Notes under the pieces: generated by a model
Database searches by the model: none
The model's input: the letters and a program-made list of their open reading frames with translations, nothing else
What the model was told of the DNA's origin: nothing
From: Micractinium sp. NFX-FRZ
Lineage: Eukaryota > Chlorophyta > Trebouxiophyceae > Chlorellales > Chlorellaceae
Direction: 5' to 3'
Assembly (NCBI GenBank): GCA_029339195.1
Contig: JAPTJF010000074.1
Location: 1 to 64,000 of the forward strand
Length of the DNA: 64,000 nt
Position numbers and translations under genes: made by a program
Shown: positions 29,101 through 40,608 of the stretch, piece after piece
How positions within the stretch are numbered: position 1 is the first letter of the stretch
How the letters are laid out: the number at the start of each line of letters is the position of its first letter

Positions 29101-30407
29101 TGCAGCTGGTCACCCGCACACATGCGGGCCCCAATATGGGTGAGTTGACGAGTTAGTAGCCCCCCTTGTGACACCCGTCCCCTCCATTCCTCACGTACCC
29201 GCACATATGGCGGCATGAAGGGCCCCCGCACAGACGAGTTCATGAAGAGGAAGAAGGCGTAGTCCTCCGGGTTGGCCTGGCCCGAGGAGAACACCCAGCC
29301 AATGGTGCCCCTGCTTGGCAGAAGCGTGGTTGCTGGGCAGTGAGGGGGCCAAGGCAAAACGCAGCAAACGACTCCGCAGTGGCAGCAGCGGCAGCAGCGG
29401 CAGCGGCAGCAAGAGCGGCAGCAGCAGCTCCCGTGACAAGCATCGACAGCGGAGAAGGCATGCAGCAACGAGACAGCACCTAGTGCAAGCATAACAGCAG
29501 TTGCTGCAGGAACCTCCCCCACCCATCCACTGGCCCACCCACCAGTCGTAGCACTCATTCTTGTGTGTGAGGTAGCGGGCGTTGGCGGGCAGGTCGGGCA
29601 GGTCGGGGCGCTGGCATTTGGGGGGGAGAGGTGGAGGCAGAGCGGGCGGGTGAGGCATGAATCAGGGTCAGGCAAGTTAAAACTGGATTGTGGGGGCAGG
29701 GACAAGGTGAAGGGAAGGGGGTAAGCGCAATGGCGACGCGGGAGAGGGGCATGCTGGTGCTGAAAACGAGGCGGGGTGCGTGTGCGGGGGGAATGAGGCG
29801 CAGGGTTTGCTTGCAGCCGGCACAGTAGCTGGTGGGTGCTGGGTGCTCACCTCTGATCCAGCCACTCACTGAGGTGGCAAGCATGCACCCCAGCCCTGCC
29901 CCTGCCCGTGTGGCCCCACCACTGCCGCACGCCAACCGCACAGTGCACCCTACGCCACCCGCACCCAGCACCCACCGGCTGGCCCTCCTGCTCCTGCACG
30001 ACCACTATGTACGTGACGCCATCGTCTGCCGCCATGCCGTACTTGACAAAGAATTTCAGGTTGTCTAGGTACTCAGTGTCGGTGTTGGAGAAGACGTAGA
30101 TGCAGAGCGTTGGTGCCCAGCTGCCGTCGCGCAAGCGGCGCTTGTCGGTGAGCGCGGCGCCAGCGGCGGCGGCGCCACGCCCCGCCACTCGCAGCCCGGA
30201 GCCCGGCTGCGGCGTGCGATAGAACATCAGGTGCCCCGTGGCGAAGGCCCAGGTCGCCAGCAGCGCGCAACCAACGCAGGCAAGCGCGGGCAGGCGGGAG
30301 CTCCGGTGCCGGCGGGGCTTGCCGCCCAGGAGGTCATTTGACGGGCTCTTGGTCGGGGTGACCAGCAACGGGTCATCCTGGGAGCCCCGCCCTCTCCGCT
30401 GAAACAT
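26146..30407 (-). CDS. Type II membrane glycosyltransferase-like protein, probably Golgi
   Basis: Eleven exons: 29976-30407, 29543-29610, 29199-29310, 28744-28817, 28377-28464, 27905-28095, 27619-27688, 27334-27411, 27052-27135, 26707-26765, 26146-26242; 450 residues. A basic N-terminus is followed by one hydrophobic segment at 39-61, the type II layout of Golgi transferases. The lumenal part carries CIYVFSNTDTEYLDNLKFFV, YIVVVQE, FFLFMNSSVRGPF, NPHVQSYVLATDK, GLDSFMMRYQGVDW and NPYGEYYLDGVSLNPFEV. I recall this arrangement from uncharacterised transferase-like proteins of algae, fungi and oomycetes; donor and acceptor sugars are unknown. The last 50 residues (CFDEAYYLQQNQDL ... GHFLRGGAYEGRAF) resemble a small module often attached to bacterial glycosyltransferases. 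An in-frame ATG at 30564-30566 would add 53 residues; I prefer the inner one because it gives the classic short cytosolic tail. Confidence 0.75.
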
Positions 30408-31113
30408 TTGCTGCTGGCCACTGCAAGACGTGCAGGACGGTGGTGGGGCTTCAAATGGGCGATCAGCGCATTCCCAAAGGAGGCAAACCAATCCAGTTAT
30501 TAACAGCAGCACCGATTGGGAAGCGGCGCAGGTTTGCGAGCTTGGCGCCTTGGGTACTGCCAGCATGGACGCAGCCTGTTTTTAGAAATCTCCGAGCACG
30601 CTTGCTGGGTGTTGCGATTCGCATTTCCAGCCTGCCTCGGGTGCCGGTGGCAAGCGGTGCGCGACAGCTACCGGTCGCTCCCCGCTGTTAGCACTGCGCC
30701 GTTGAGCTTCTAGCTGCGCCCTCGATACTTAGAAGGTGCGATGGCCAGCCTTCGTGCCTGTTCCGGATCTCCTGGGCGCCGCTGCATCTGTCGCTCGTTG
30801 CTCCCCCTGCCGCGCTCTCCTTGCTCTGCTGCGCTGCCAGGCGTCCTGCATGCTCATCGGGACAATGCTGAGCGCTGTGGCAAAGCTGCAGCGCCGTTGC
30901 AGCGGCTTGGGTGCAACCTCCCGCCACCCCCGCCGAGCGTCCCGCCCCTCCCGACGCAGCCGTGGCCACTGCATCGCGATGTACACTTCCTTGCTGTCTT
31001 GCACTGCCTGCATGTTGCTGACCGCAGTACTGCATCGCTGCACCCCACGCCATGCAGCGCGTCTTCGTTAGTTTGCCTGTGGAGTCCCCACCGAGCCGTG
31101 CCCACCCGCCAGG
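30408..31113. promoter_or_regulatory. Bidirectional promoter region between divergent genes
   Basis: The 706 bp between the start codons of the glycosyltransferase-like gene (minus) and the PLAC8 gene (plus) must hold both promoters and 5' untranslated regions. I identify no specific elements. The minus-strand frame stays open to an upstream ATG at 30566. Confidence 0.5.
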
Positions 31114-34100
31114 ATGAACAAGGAGCAGCGCTACGCCAAGATGGAGCTGCGGGGGTCGCAGTACAAGTGAGCCCAGAATATTTTGTGCAGGCATGGGGGC
31201 CTTGCTGTACGGTCGCTGGTCAGGCTGCTTCTGGACCTAGGTGCCGCGCGTCTGCCAGCTCTGCCGGCGCCCCTGCCCGCCAGAAAGCGCACCTCCGTCC
31301 TGCTCGGCTGTTGAGCTCAGCCTGCGTGGCTCCACCTGAACCCACCTCCCCTGCTTTCTCGTGGCTCCGCAGCCGGCACTGGAAGACGGACCTGACCAAC
31401 GCCACCTGCGCCGACCCCGGCTGTGAGTGGGGCGCCGCAGTCGCTGTGCATCTTGCGACAGCCACGGTCTGTGTGTGTTGATGCCAAGGCGCGGGACAAT
31501 TTGTGGGTCGGTTGGGAAGTGACTGGACACAAGTCGATACACCCAATCCCCTATGCATGTCTCTCGACACCCTGTGTGCTCCTTACCCTCATCGGTCTCG
31601 CTTGCCCACTCTTTGGCCCGCCCCGCAGTCTGCTGCCTCTCCATCTTCTGCGGCCAGTGCGTGTCCTACCACCTGCGCAAGCGCTACCTGCGCGGCGACA
31701 TGAGCCGCTACATCTGCTGCAACGGCGACTGGCCCTGCTCCGGGCGGTGCAACGAGTCCAGCAGCCCCCAGTTCTGCCTGTGCATGGAGGCAAGTGGGGC
31801 AGTGGGGGGCACGGGAGGCGGGCGGATGGCAGGCAGTAGGGAGGGCAGGGCGGCAAGCGGCAGGCAATAGGGAAGGCAGCATGCTGCAGGCAGGAGGGAG
31901 GGAGCATGTGGCAGGCAGAAGGGAGGGCAGCATGCGGCAAGGTAGCGCGCCATGCTGCCAGCTGAAGAACCTGTGGTTTGCAGAGCATGGCAGTGTGTGG
32001 GCTGGATGTGCAGGCTAGGCGGCTCCCTCTCGTCTGCGCGCTCCGCCCACCGCTCCACCCCGCCCCGCCGCCCGCCCGCAGGTCACCTGCTGCTTTGCCC
32101 AGAGCGTGGCCTCCACCCGGTGGGCCATCCAGGACGAGCAGCAGCTGATGAACACCAAGTGCGACAACTGCATCATCGGTGGGTGGGCCAGATGGTGGCA
32201 GCTGGAGGGGGGGCGGCGGAAGAAGGGCCGCCCGCTGGCACGGGTGCACAGGAGGCGCGTGTGGCAGCCAGGGCACAGCAGCAGCGTCAGCAGGCGGCTC
32301 ACATGGCAAAGGGCAACACAGAGCAGCATGCACGGCCTGGAAGCGCAGGCATGCAGGCCTTGGTAATGCATCGCAGCCCGCCAGCGATGCAGCATGGCGA
32401 GCCTGGCCTGCCGAGTGCTGGCAATGTCGGTTTGGTGTGTGAGCGTGCCTGACCCTGCCGCCCTGCCCTTGCCCCGCCCCTTGTGCAGGCACCATGATTG
32501 CGGCGCAATATTTGTCTTGTCTATGTTGGGTGGGTAGGAGGCCAGCAGAGATTATACGCCTGCCAGCGAGTGCACCACGCCCTGGCAGCCAGAGTTGCAA
32601 CTGCCTATGCACATCCCGCCCTGACCCACCGCACGCCTGCCACCACAAAATCCAAAAGCGTTTGCACTCACTATTCTCTCTGCCCCTCCCCTCACGTCCT
32701 ACGTGTGCAGCTGGCCGCCTGCATCTCGGGCAACGACGTGGTGAACGACCTGGCGCAGCTGACCGACATGATTGCAGACATCCTGTGGTGCTCGTGAGCG
32801 GGGGAAGGGGGAGGAGGGGCGGGATGAGTGGCGCTCCTGTTCCTACCATAGCAACTGGGTGCTTGCAGCTGTTGAGTGCGGCCTGTGTTGGGTGCCTGAG
32901 GTGCTCATGGTTGGGCAGGGGTGGGGGTCCGTGGGTACTGCGGCAGGCAGACGTGCGTGCAGATGCCCTCTGGTGCTCCGGTTGGGTGGGTCGGGCGCTT
33001 TCCTTGCACCAGCACCACGCCGCAAAGGGCAGGGTACGGTGCAGCAGGGTATGCGGCCCGGCACACTGGGCAAGCGCCCACAAAACAAGACGCTCCTCTC
33101 TTGCTGCCCTGCCTGGCTCTGTCTCGCTCCCTCCTGCCCTCGCCCGACATGCGGACCCTTCCCTTCCCTACACCACCTTCCCGCTGCCTGCCACCCCGCT
33201 GCCCTGCAGTGTGTGCGCCTGCATGCAGACCCAGGCCAAGTTCCAGCTGGACGAGCGCGACAGGTGGGGGGTGGGGTGGTGGTATGCGGAAAAGGGGAGC
33301 AGCGCCGTGGACAAGAGGGGCAAGGGAGGGGCAGAAGCCGACGCACACACGGCAGCCAGCGACTGTGCCGCTGCAAACTCCTCTCCATCCTTGTTTCATG
33401 GGCACGCCGTGCCCATGCTTGGAATAGCGCACCTGCCCGTTCTGTCCCAGGGGCCTTGAGAGCGCCATTGGTCAGTGGTCGTGCAGCGGGTTTTAGGGGT
33501 TTAACCTACAGCCCCTCTGCCCCCCTCCCCCTTCACAACACGCCGCCTTCTTCCTCCTCACCGCAACTTGCCCTGCCGTCCTCCCGATGCAGCAACCCCG
33601 CCGCCGTGGTTGCCCCGGCGTACGCCGCGCCCGCCCCCCAGGCCATGCACGGCGGCTACCCGCAGCAGCCCGCACCGGTGAGCAGGGCAGCAGGGCATGA
33701 GGGCTGAAGAGTGGAGGACAGGCTGCACGCTGCCTGGGAGTGGGCGCCCTTGCATGAATGCACAGCCACCCTGGAGGATACCAGGCACCCCCACACCGGC
33801 ACTCGCGCCCCTGCTCACACCCCTGCCTCGCCCCTTCCTGCCCCGCAGTACGGCGCCTATGCCGCCCCGCCGCCCCAGCAGGGCATGGCGTACCCGTCAC
33901 AGCCCGCCCCGGTGCGTGCCCACTGCTCCGCTGCTCGGCTGCAGCTGTGTGTTGCCACTGCTCATGCCTGCTGCCTGCTCATGCCTTGCCGCTGCTGCTG
34001 GCTTTGGGGTATGATTGTGCTCAGGCTCCCAGCCTTGCGCACCTGCACTCTTGCCACCCCTGCAGCCAGGTGCTTGGCTTGCTTACACCCTGTCTTCTGC

Positions 34101-34214
34101 CCGCCCTGCCCCTGTTCCCTGCAGTACGGCGCGCCGCCGCCCGGCGCCTACCCGCCGCCGCCGCCCCAGGGCTACCCGCCCCCCGCCGGCTGGCAGCAGC
34201 AGCCCAAGTACTGA
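31114..34214 (+). CDS. PLAC8-family cysteine-rich membrane protein with Pro/Tyr-rich tail
   Basis: Ten exons: 31114-31166, 31373-31422, 31629-31789, 32082-32178, 32489-32529, 32711-32793, 33210-33263, 33593-33677, 33849-33911, 34125-34214; 258 residues. The start (MNKEQRYAKMELRGSQYNRH), the CCLSIFCGQCVSYHLRKR block, YICCNGDWPCSGRC, the KCDNCIIG motif, and the later VCACMQTQAKFQLDERD match the plant PLAC8-like family that includes MNKEQRY-type proteins; family members are membrane-associated, with cysteine clusters, and have no firm biochemical role in this subfamily. Residues from about 185 on form a Pro/Gln/Tyr-rich tail (QPAPYGA repeats, PPPPPQGYPPP). The intron after 31789 starts with GC (GAG then gcaagt). 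The AAG-to-AAC start region and all phases agree. Confidence 0.88.
31826..31945 (+). repeat. Imperfect GGCAGGCA-rich minisatellite in a PLAC8 intron
   Basis: Units of roughly 28-40 bp beginning GGCAGGCA and containing AGGGAGGGCAG repeat about four times with indels. They lie entirely within intron 3, downstream of its GC donor. Confidence 0.6.
32950..32978 (+). other. Decayed copy of the PLAC8 exon 6 end, inside intron 6
   Basis: These 29 bases match the last 29 bases of exon 6 (32765-32793) at 22 positions without gaps. In the same frame the exon reads DMIADILWCS and the copy reads DVRADALWCS. The GT donor after the real exon is replaced by CG in the copy, so the copy has no usable splice donor. 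Confidence 0.75.
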
Positions 34215-34901
34215 GCACTCATAGCGGGGGCAAGTTGTCCAGACGGCATACCGCAGTGGCAGTAGCTTGGGTGGTCAGCCAGGCTGGGCGGTTTGCGCCG
34301 GGCACCGCAGATCTTCAGGCTGCAGCTAGCATCATCCCTCGAAGCGGTACCGCCTGCCTCGAGCAGAGCTAGGTTTGGGGCTGCACCTGTGAGCAGCCAA
34401 GTGGTGGTAGATTCCATGGCTTTGGGTACTGTGTTTGCTAGGAGCATAATTCTCTGTCCCTCCACTCGTCTAATGCGCTTGTATGCTACACAGCGCTGCA
34501 TGGACCGTCCTCTCGTCACAGACTGGCAGCACAAGGGGCTGACCGGCTTGCACCCAAACCGCGTTGTCAGAATGTGATACGTATTCCATTTCAAGGTCAT
34601 TGCAGACGGCGCACCATCATAAATGCACTTGGAAGTGTGGTGCTTGTTGGGGGCGCCGCTGCTGAGCCTGCTGTGCTCGCGGCTGAAGCGATTCTGGCAC
34701 TCGCAGCTGCAGCACGTGTTTTCATTGCAAGTTCATCCACGTGCATACAATTCGCGCGCCCATTGGTCACCGTCTGAGCGCTCCTGGCACCTCCTCGCAG
34801 CACACCCGCCTGCTCCGCTCACCCGGGGGCTTGCGAACCAGCCAATTTCTGTGTGACCCTGTTATTACACAGCTGCAGTGCGTTAGAGTCCTCCCACAGC
34901 C
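34215..34901. other. Intergenic, 687 bp: PLAC8 3' region and lumenal-protein promoter
   Basis: Both flanking genes are on the plus strand. I see no gene and no plus-strand TGTAA motif here. Confidence 0.4.
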
Positions 34902-37774
34902 ATGAGCGCGGCAGCACAGCGTGGAGGGTTTTGCGCTGAACGCAGCCGCGGCGGAGCGCCCCTTCCGGGCCAGCAAGTCGCAAGGGTGAGAAGAGCAGAG
35001 CGCTACGTGTGTCTTGCACGCACGGTCGAACCTGGGCGCCAGCGCCGGTGCCACCGTTGCTCTGGGGGACCGCCTGCCGCTGCCTGCATCCGCAAGTGCT
35101 GGAGAGCTGGCTGCCAGCACGGGGCAAGATCGGAAGCACGCGCAGCATGCAGTGTTTCCATCTAGCTGTAAGGACATGCACGTGATGCTCTTGCGCGCTG
35201 TGTTGCAGATAGACGAGGCACACCGTGTGCGCCGCCCTCACATCCCGACCGCAGCACTGCAGCAGCAGCAGCAGCTGGGCCGGCTCGAGGAACCGCAGCC
35301 ACCCTGCAAACGGTCGGGCTTGCTGCGAGCGGCGCTGCTGTCAGCGGCAGCAGCAACGGCAGCCGCCAGCAGCACACTGCTCCCACCCTCGGCTTGGGCC
35401 GCACCCGCAGCAGCTGCTAGCAGCGCGCAGCTTCCGCCGCTGGGGCCTGCCACGGGCCTCAGCACAGGCCCCCGCAGCAGCCTGGTCCTGGCCGACACCC
35501 AGCTGCTGCCGCTGCCGCCGGGGCCCATCGCCTTCCCGCGCCGCCAGCTGGGCCTCAACTTTGCTGTGCTGCTGATGCGGTCGGGGTATGAGGCGGTGGA
35601 TGACCTGGACTTCATCCCCATGGTGGGGAGGGTGTGTGCAGGGGCGGGGGGGGGGGCAGGGTATGTGTGCGGTGGCCAGCCAGCAGTCTGCATGGTTCTG
35701 CGAGGCAGTGGTTGTTGATGCAACGGAGGTCTGTGTGGCGTTTGGCAGCGCGGTGCTGCTGGCGTGCTTATCTTCCAAGGCTGAGGTGTGGCGTGCACCG
35801 CGCTGCGCCGGAATCCTGTCCTCACAGCCCCTTGTTGCCCCCGCCTGCAGGACGAGTTTCAAAAGAAGTTTTGGAAGCTGCGGCAGGCGGAGTGGGAGCC
35901 CTACACTCTGCTGCACTCCCCGCTGCGTATCACGCAGGTGTGTGTGCGGGCCAGCTGGCAGCGGGGGGGACAGTCGGTGGGCATGCGGGCTGGTTGCTTG
36001 CACGGCTTCATGGCAGGCTGGCTGGGAAAGAACAGATGCAATGCTACAGCCGGGGGCCGCTGGGAAGTCTGGGCTGTGGCCTCCCGGCAGAGACGCACAT
36101 GAGCAGCCCAGAACCCACCAGTGCCTGCCCGTCTTCCCCCCGTCCTCACACTGCGCAGGGCGCCCTGGACAGCCCCCTCTACTTTGACTTCATCAACTTC
36201 TCCCAGGCAGCAGCGGCTTCCACCGCAATGTCGCAGGGCAAGCAGGTGGGTGGGCGGGCGGGTGAGCAGCCACAGGGGGCTGCACGACGGAGCAGCTGCG
36301 CGGGTATGCCGCTGCCACGATTTGCGTAGCACCTGCTGCACATTTGCCCCTTCCTGTGTCAAGATTTGGGTTCAGCCGCTCATTCTTGCAACAGCGTTCA
36401 AGCACGCAGCATCTATACACACACGCTCTGCATTGCAGCCTGCTCCCTACCGCCTGAATACTGCATCCTAACATGTCTGCCACACAGACACCTGATGGAT
36501 TTGGTAAGGGAGGCCCAACACCGCTACCACCTTGCTTACATCGCACTGACATCATCTGCCCCCGGGTTCCCCACACTTGTGCCACCCCCCGTGCAGGTGT
36601 TTGAGGAGTATGAGGAGGAGAGTGAGGGGAAGCGGCTAGTGACGCGGGACCCGTCTCTGGCAGACAACGCACTGCTGCCAGGTCAGCTCCGTCCCCAACC
36701 CAGCAGTATACAGCCCGGAGATTGGATGAGTTTGGGGCGGTAGATGCCACCACCGCACACTGCACCAATGACGCCACGCCAGCAGTCTGTCCGCTTGGGA
36801 AGCTGTCACCCCAACCACTGCCTGCCAGCACTCTCACGCCCCCTGTTGCCAAGCCACTCCTCCAGTCCTCTTGCACACTGCGCTGCCACGCTGGCCCACC
36901 CACCCCTACCCCCGCCCTTATGCTGCAGCCCGCTTCTTTGAGCGCCAGGGCGACCGCATCTACCGAGGGCTGGTGGAGGGGTTCCGGGGGGAGCAGTTTG
37001 GGGGGCCGCTGCCCTGCCTGCCAGGTGCGGGGGGATTGAGTGGTTGTTGGGCACCGGTCACCAGCTGTGAAGTTCTGCTCTTTGTATGTGCTGGGGTTGG
37101 CCCACAGTTCCGTGCGCTTCCCTGGCATGCATGCCCTCAGTTCCCCCCCACCACCATCGCCACACCTGGTGTGTACTTACCAACCTCGACTCCTTGGCTC
37201 ACTCTTCTTCCTGTCTGCCCCGCACCGGGCACCCCCTGTGCAGGTGCATCCTCGGAGGAGGTGCTGGCCGGGGTGGAGGCCCTGCTGGGAGTGTTCAATG
37301 CCCAGGGCTATGCCCTCAAGGCCAGCCTCACGCCAGGGCCAGGCAGCAGCAGCGTCAGCGGCACAACCTTCACCGTGCGCTTGGAGGGCCCTGCCAACCT
37401 GTGGAGCCTGCAGGTGAGGGCGGCAGGTGGATGGGGGCAGACAGCCGAGAGCACTGCTCTTGGGTGGGCTACCCGCTGTGCGGCCTGTCTTGTGTGGCAT
37501 GCCGGCGCAGTGCACGCTGTGGATGGCCTGCCCTGCAGTGCTGCTTTGTACTGTGCTTTCCAGCTCTGCTCTGCCCCTGAGTGCCGTCCTCAACATGCAC
37601 TCACCCGCTGCCCACTCCCTGCCGCAGGCGCTGGCGGCCCGCCGCTCCTCGTTGTACAGCCAGCACGATGCGGCTGTGGTGGCTGCCTTCCTACGGGCCA
37701 GCGGCGTCAGCAGCACTTGCCGCCTGAGCTGGAATGACACGGCAGTGCAGCAGCAGTGGACGCTGGCGGCATGA
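34902..37774 (+). CDS. Conserved plastid protein, predicted thylakoid lumen, function unknown
   Basis: Eight exons: 34902-34985, 35209-35631, 35851-35937, 36159-36245, 36597-36681, 36929-37024, 37244-37413, 37628-37774; 392 residues. The N-terminus has two parts: a Ser/Ala/Arg-rich transit region (MSAAAQRGGFCAERSRGG), then KRSG followed by an Ala/Leu-rich hydrophobic segment at 66-87 ending SAWA, with a likely cleavage after residue 92. This bipartite pattern predicts import into the thylakoid lumen; KR rather than RR before the core leaves Sec or Tat routing open. The mature part has LLMRSGYEAVDDLDFIPM, FWKLRQAEWEPYTLLHSPLR and SPLYFDFINFSQ, which look like strongly conserved blocks, and a C-terminal domain of about 110 residues. 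I do not recognise an enzyme motif and give no function. Confidence 0.8.
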
Positions 37775-38098
37775 ATGCGGCGAAGGCTTGTATTCATAAC
37801 TGCAGCTATGTCTAGCTAGGAAGATCTCCAATGTGAAACGATCAACAACATGCAGCCATGAGAATGCCCCAGAAGCAGCCAAGGGGAACTGGAGTTTGTG
37901 CTCCATTGCAATCAAAGGCCAAGTGTATCATGCATTTAGAACTTCAAAGGACAGACTGAGTAAGAAAATAATCACGTTCCCAAACTCGCGCAGGCGGGCG
38001 GCGGCACAGATGGGTACCAGGAAGAGGCCAAACGCACAAGGCGGGGGCTAGGTCCAGGTTTCCCCCGCCTGCCCGACTGGACTGTCACCCACAAGTTC

Positions 38099-38103
38099 TG
38101 TAA
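38099..38103 (+). promoter_or_regulatory. Putative TGTAA polyadenylation signal of the lumenal-protein gene
   Basis: TGTAA on the coding strand about 325 nt after the stop codon, just before the convergent gene's own signal. Confidence 0.4.
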
Positions 38104-38182
38104 AGTTGCATCTCCGTGCACCGCCCTCACTTTGCTGACACGTCACATACCGTCCTCCAGCAAGCCAATAAATGTTGTTAAT

Positions 38183-38187
38183 TTACA
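38183..38187 (-). promoter_or_regulatory. Putative TGTAA polyadenylation signal of the NUP43-like gene
   Basis: TGTAA on the minus strand 54 nt after the stop codon, in an AT-rich pocket. Confidence 0.4.
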
Positions 38188-38240
38188 GAGGGCCACCAGC
38201 GGAGCGCAGGCACGCGCCAGGCGTGCCAGGCGTGCAGGCC

Positions 38241-40455
38241 TCACAGCGCGTTGGCGGCATAGATTAGACCCTCCTGGTCAGTCACACAAAACAGCTGGGA
38301 GCAGGGGCCCGCTGGGGCGCCCAGGCAGCAGGCACGCACCGCCGCAGTGGGTTCCCGGAACAGCAGCCGCCCCGCTGCGCTGCCCTGCCCCGCCGCTGCT
38401 GCCGCCACATCGCGGAGCAGCCCAATGGCGCCGCCGCTGGTGCAGTACACAAGCCGCTGGCTGCCGCTGCCGATGCTGCTGCTGCCCTCGAACCGCAGGT
38501 CACACACAGCAGCGCCGCTGCCGCCGCCGCCGCCGCCGCCCGTCACTGAGCAGCAGGCCACCGCGCATCCCTGCTGTGCCTGCTGCGCCTGCTGCGTGCC
38601 ACCGGAAGAGGCGGCCCGCAGGTCCCACAGGGCCACCCCCCCATCTGCACCGCCTGTGGCGACAGAGTAGTGCTGTGCTGGGTGGACATCCAGGCAAGTG
38701 ATGGCGGAGGGCAGGCTGGGCAGGCCCCCCAGCGGTGCCTGCGCCGCTGGCGGCGGCTGCTGTAGCTGCAGGGCAGGGCGCCCGCCCTGCCGCGTGTCCC
38801 ACACATGCAGCAGGCCTGCAGCGGGCCAGGGTGATGGGGTTGAAGGTTGGAGGATCAGGCGTGCTGTGAGGTAGGCACAAGGTGGCCTGGTGTTGCCTGG
38901 TGAAGGGAGCGGAGGCAGACCAGAGGGAGGAGCCAATTTCAATCAGGCGCCCCCACATGCGTATCAAGGCAGGCCCCGCTTGGCAGCCCATGATAGACAG
39001 GCATCAGCCCATGCCCCCACCCCAGGGCAAGCAGCCGCCAGCCCAGCGCCCCACCCCGCTCACCCTGCAGGCTGCCGGTGACCGCGCTGTGTGGCCCGTT
39101 CCAGCGGGCCGCACTGAAGGTGACTGCCCCGGCGCAGCTGTAGAGGGTTGTTGAGTCGGAGGAGTCCTCTGCCGTGAGCGGGGTGAGCGCCAGGCTGCCG
39201 TCTGCCGCCGCCGTGAGCAGCTCCCGCCGCTCTGCGGGCAGGAGCACAGGGCAGGCAGGCAGGCAGGCAGTTGGAGAGGTGGTCACACAGTGGACTTGCA
39301 TGAAGACAGGCCGGCCGGTAAGCGGGCAGGCAGGCAGGTGCCACAAGGCAAGTCAGCAGGCGCAGGCGCCCGGGCAATCTGGCTGGTGCCAGGTGGGACC
39401 TGCGCCCGCCCACCGACCTGTGCTGGCTGCCAGCGCCGTCACCGCCGCGGTGTGGGCATCCAGCCAGGGCAGCAGCAGCGCTCCATCAAAGTCTTCGCCC
39501 CGCAGCTGCACGCGTGGCGGGTGGGTTCAAAGGTCATGGTGATGACGAGGGAAAGGATGGAGGAGGAGCTGACAGCCGAAGAAGAGCATCATGCCGGCAG
39601 CAGCTCCGCTCAACTAATATGTCAGGAGCAAATGGCAAGCAGCACTGGCAGCCGGCAACATCCAGCAGTCCTCCCTGGTACATGTGTTCCTGCCCATTCA
39701 CACCTGGATGTCCTCTGGGCGCGACCCCGGCTGCGTGGGAACCGTCATGCGCAGGCGGCTGACGCTGCCGTCGGACGACGCGGCCAGCAGCAGCAGCGCG
39801 CCGCCGCCCACGTCTGCGACCTGTGTGCGAGAGAGGCATGAAGAATGGTATGTGAGTTTGTCTACGTAGAATCAACAAGAGGGGAGGTAGGCAATCGGCA
39901 TGAAGGGCTTCCGCATGCACAGATGAAGACAGAAACCGAGCGGTTGGCCCGCGGGCGGCCCACCTCGACTGCCGCCACGCGCCCGCTGTGCTGGAACGAC
40001 GCCAGGCGTGCCATGGCGGGCTGCCGCACAATCTCGTCCCCGCTGTGACCCACTGCCAGATCCACCACAGTCAGGCGGGACTCCTGCATGTAGCGGCAGG
40101 CATAAAGCGCGGCAGGTGCCAGATGGGTTGTGGCCCAGGCGGCAAGCGGCAGTGGCGGCAGGCGGTGGAAGCACAGGTCGGGTTTGCCGGGCGCAACGGC
40201 AACCCCATCCGCGCATCATGCGTGCTTCCCGCAATCATCCGACCGTGAAATAGGGGCGTAGGAGGCGGCACTGGCAGGTGATGACGATCGAAACTTGCGC
40301 ACCTGGGCGTCTTCACACCAAGTGCCCATCGCCAGCAGATTGTGTTGCAGTGCAACCCCAGATTCGTCGGCAGCACCCGCCGCCGGGAACGGCACTGTTG
40401 CAAGACATTCCGCCTGCTCCCCAAGGAAATGGCGACTCAGGAAGGGCTTACCCAT
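38241..40455 (-). CDS. NUP43: WD40 protein, likely nucleoporin NUP43
   Basis: Six exons: 40303-40455, 39964-40083, 39704-39820, 39418-39505, 39064-39231, 38241-38815; 406 residues, close to the 380 or so of animal NUP43. The opening reads MGKPFLSRHFLGEQAECLAT and then MGTWCEDAQ. WD-type blades follow: VADVGGGALLLLAASSDGSV, WLDAHTAAVTALAAS, LLTAAADGSLALTPL, LHVWDTRQGGRP, and HYSVATGGADGGVALWDLRA. A Gly-rich loop separates the last blades. The whole protein is propeller, as in NUP43, a member of the NUP107-160 outer-ring complex of the nuclear pore. The NUP43 name rests on overall length, N-terminal style and blade layout, not on a diagnostic motif; another WD40 scaffold protein is possible. 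Confidence 0.65.
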
Positions 40456-40603
40456 CGTGCCACAGCAAGGTAAATCGAGGGTGCAAGGGCGGGGCGCAAG
40501 GAAGGGACTTGCGGTTGTCCCGCCGCCGCTCCCGCCCACGCTGCCGCCACCTAGGCGCGCTGCTGCTGCACATATGTTCTTAATCCACATCACAGCAGCA
40601 TTG

Positions 40604-40608
40604 TTACA
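40604..40608 (-). promoter_or_regulatory. Putative TGTAA polyadenylation signal of CWF19L2
   Basis: TGTAA on the minus strand about 136 nt after the stop codon and 150 nt before the next start codon, in the 288-bp gap between CWF19L2 and the NUP43-like gene. Confidence 0.4.

Larger units (their letters stand above)
37775..38240. other. Intergenic between convergent genes
   Basis: 466 bp hold the 3' ends of the lumenal-protein gene (plus) and the NUP43-like gene (minus). Their putative TGTAA signals, annotated separately, are 80 bp apart and lie such that the two transcripts would overlap little or not at all. Confidence 0.5.

Noticed and set aside
30408..30566. Longer start for the glycosyltransferase-like protein at 30566
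   Set aside because: The frame is open and the ATG is real, but the inner ATG gives a standard type II anchor; kept as an alternative only.
31551..33083. 510-codon open frame on the minus strand
   Set aside because: It is antisense to PLAC8 exons, low-complexity and without family features.
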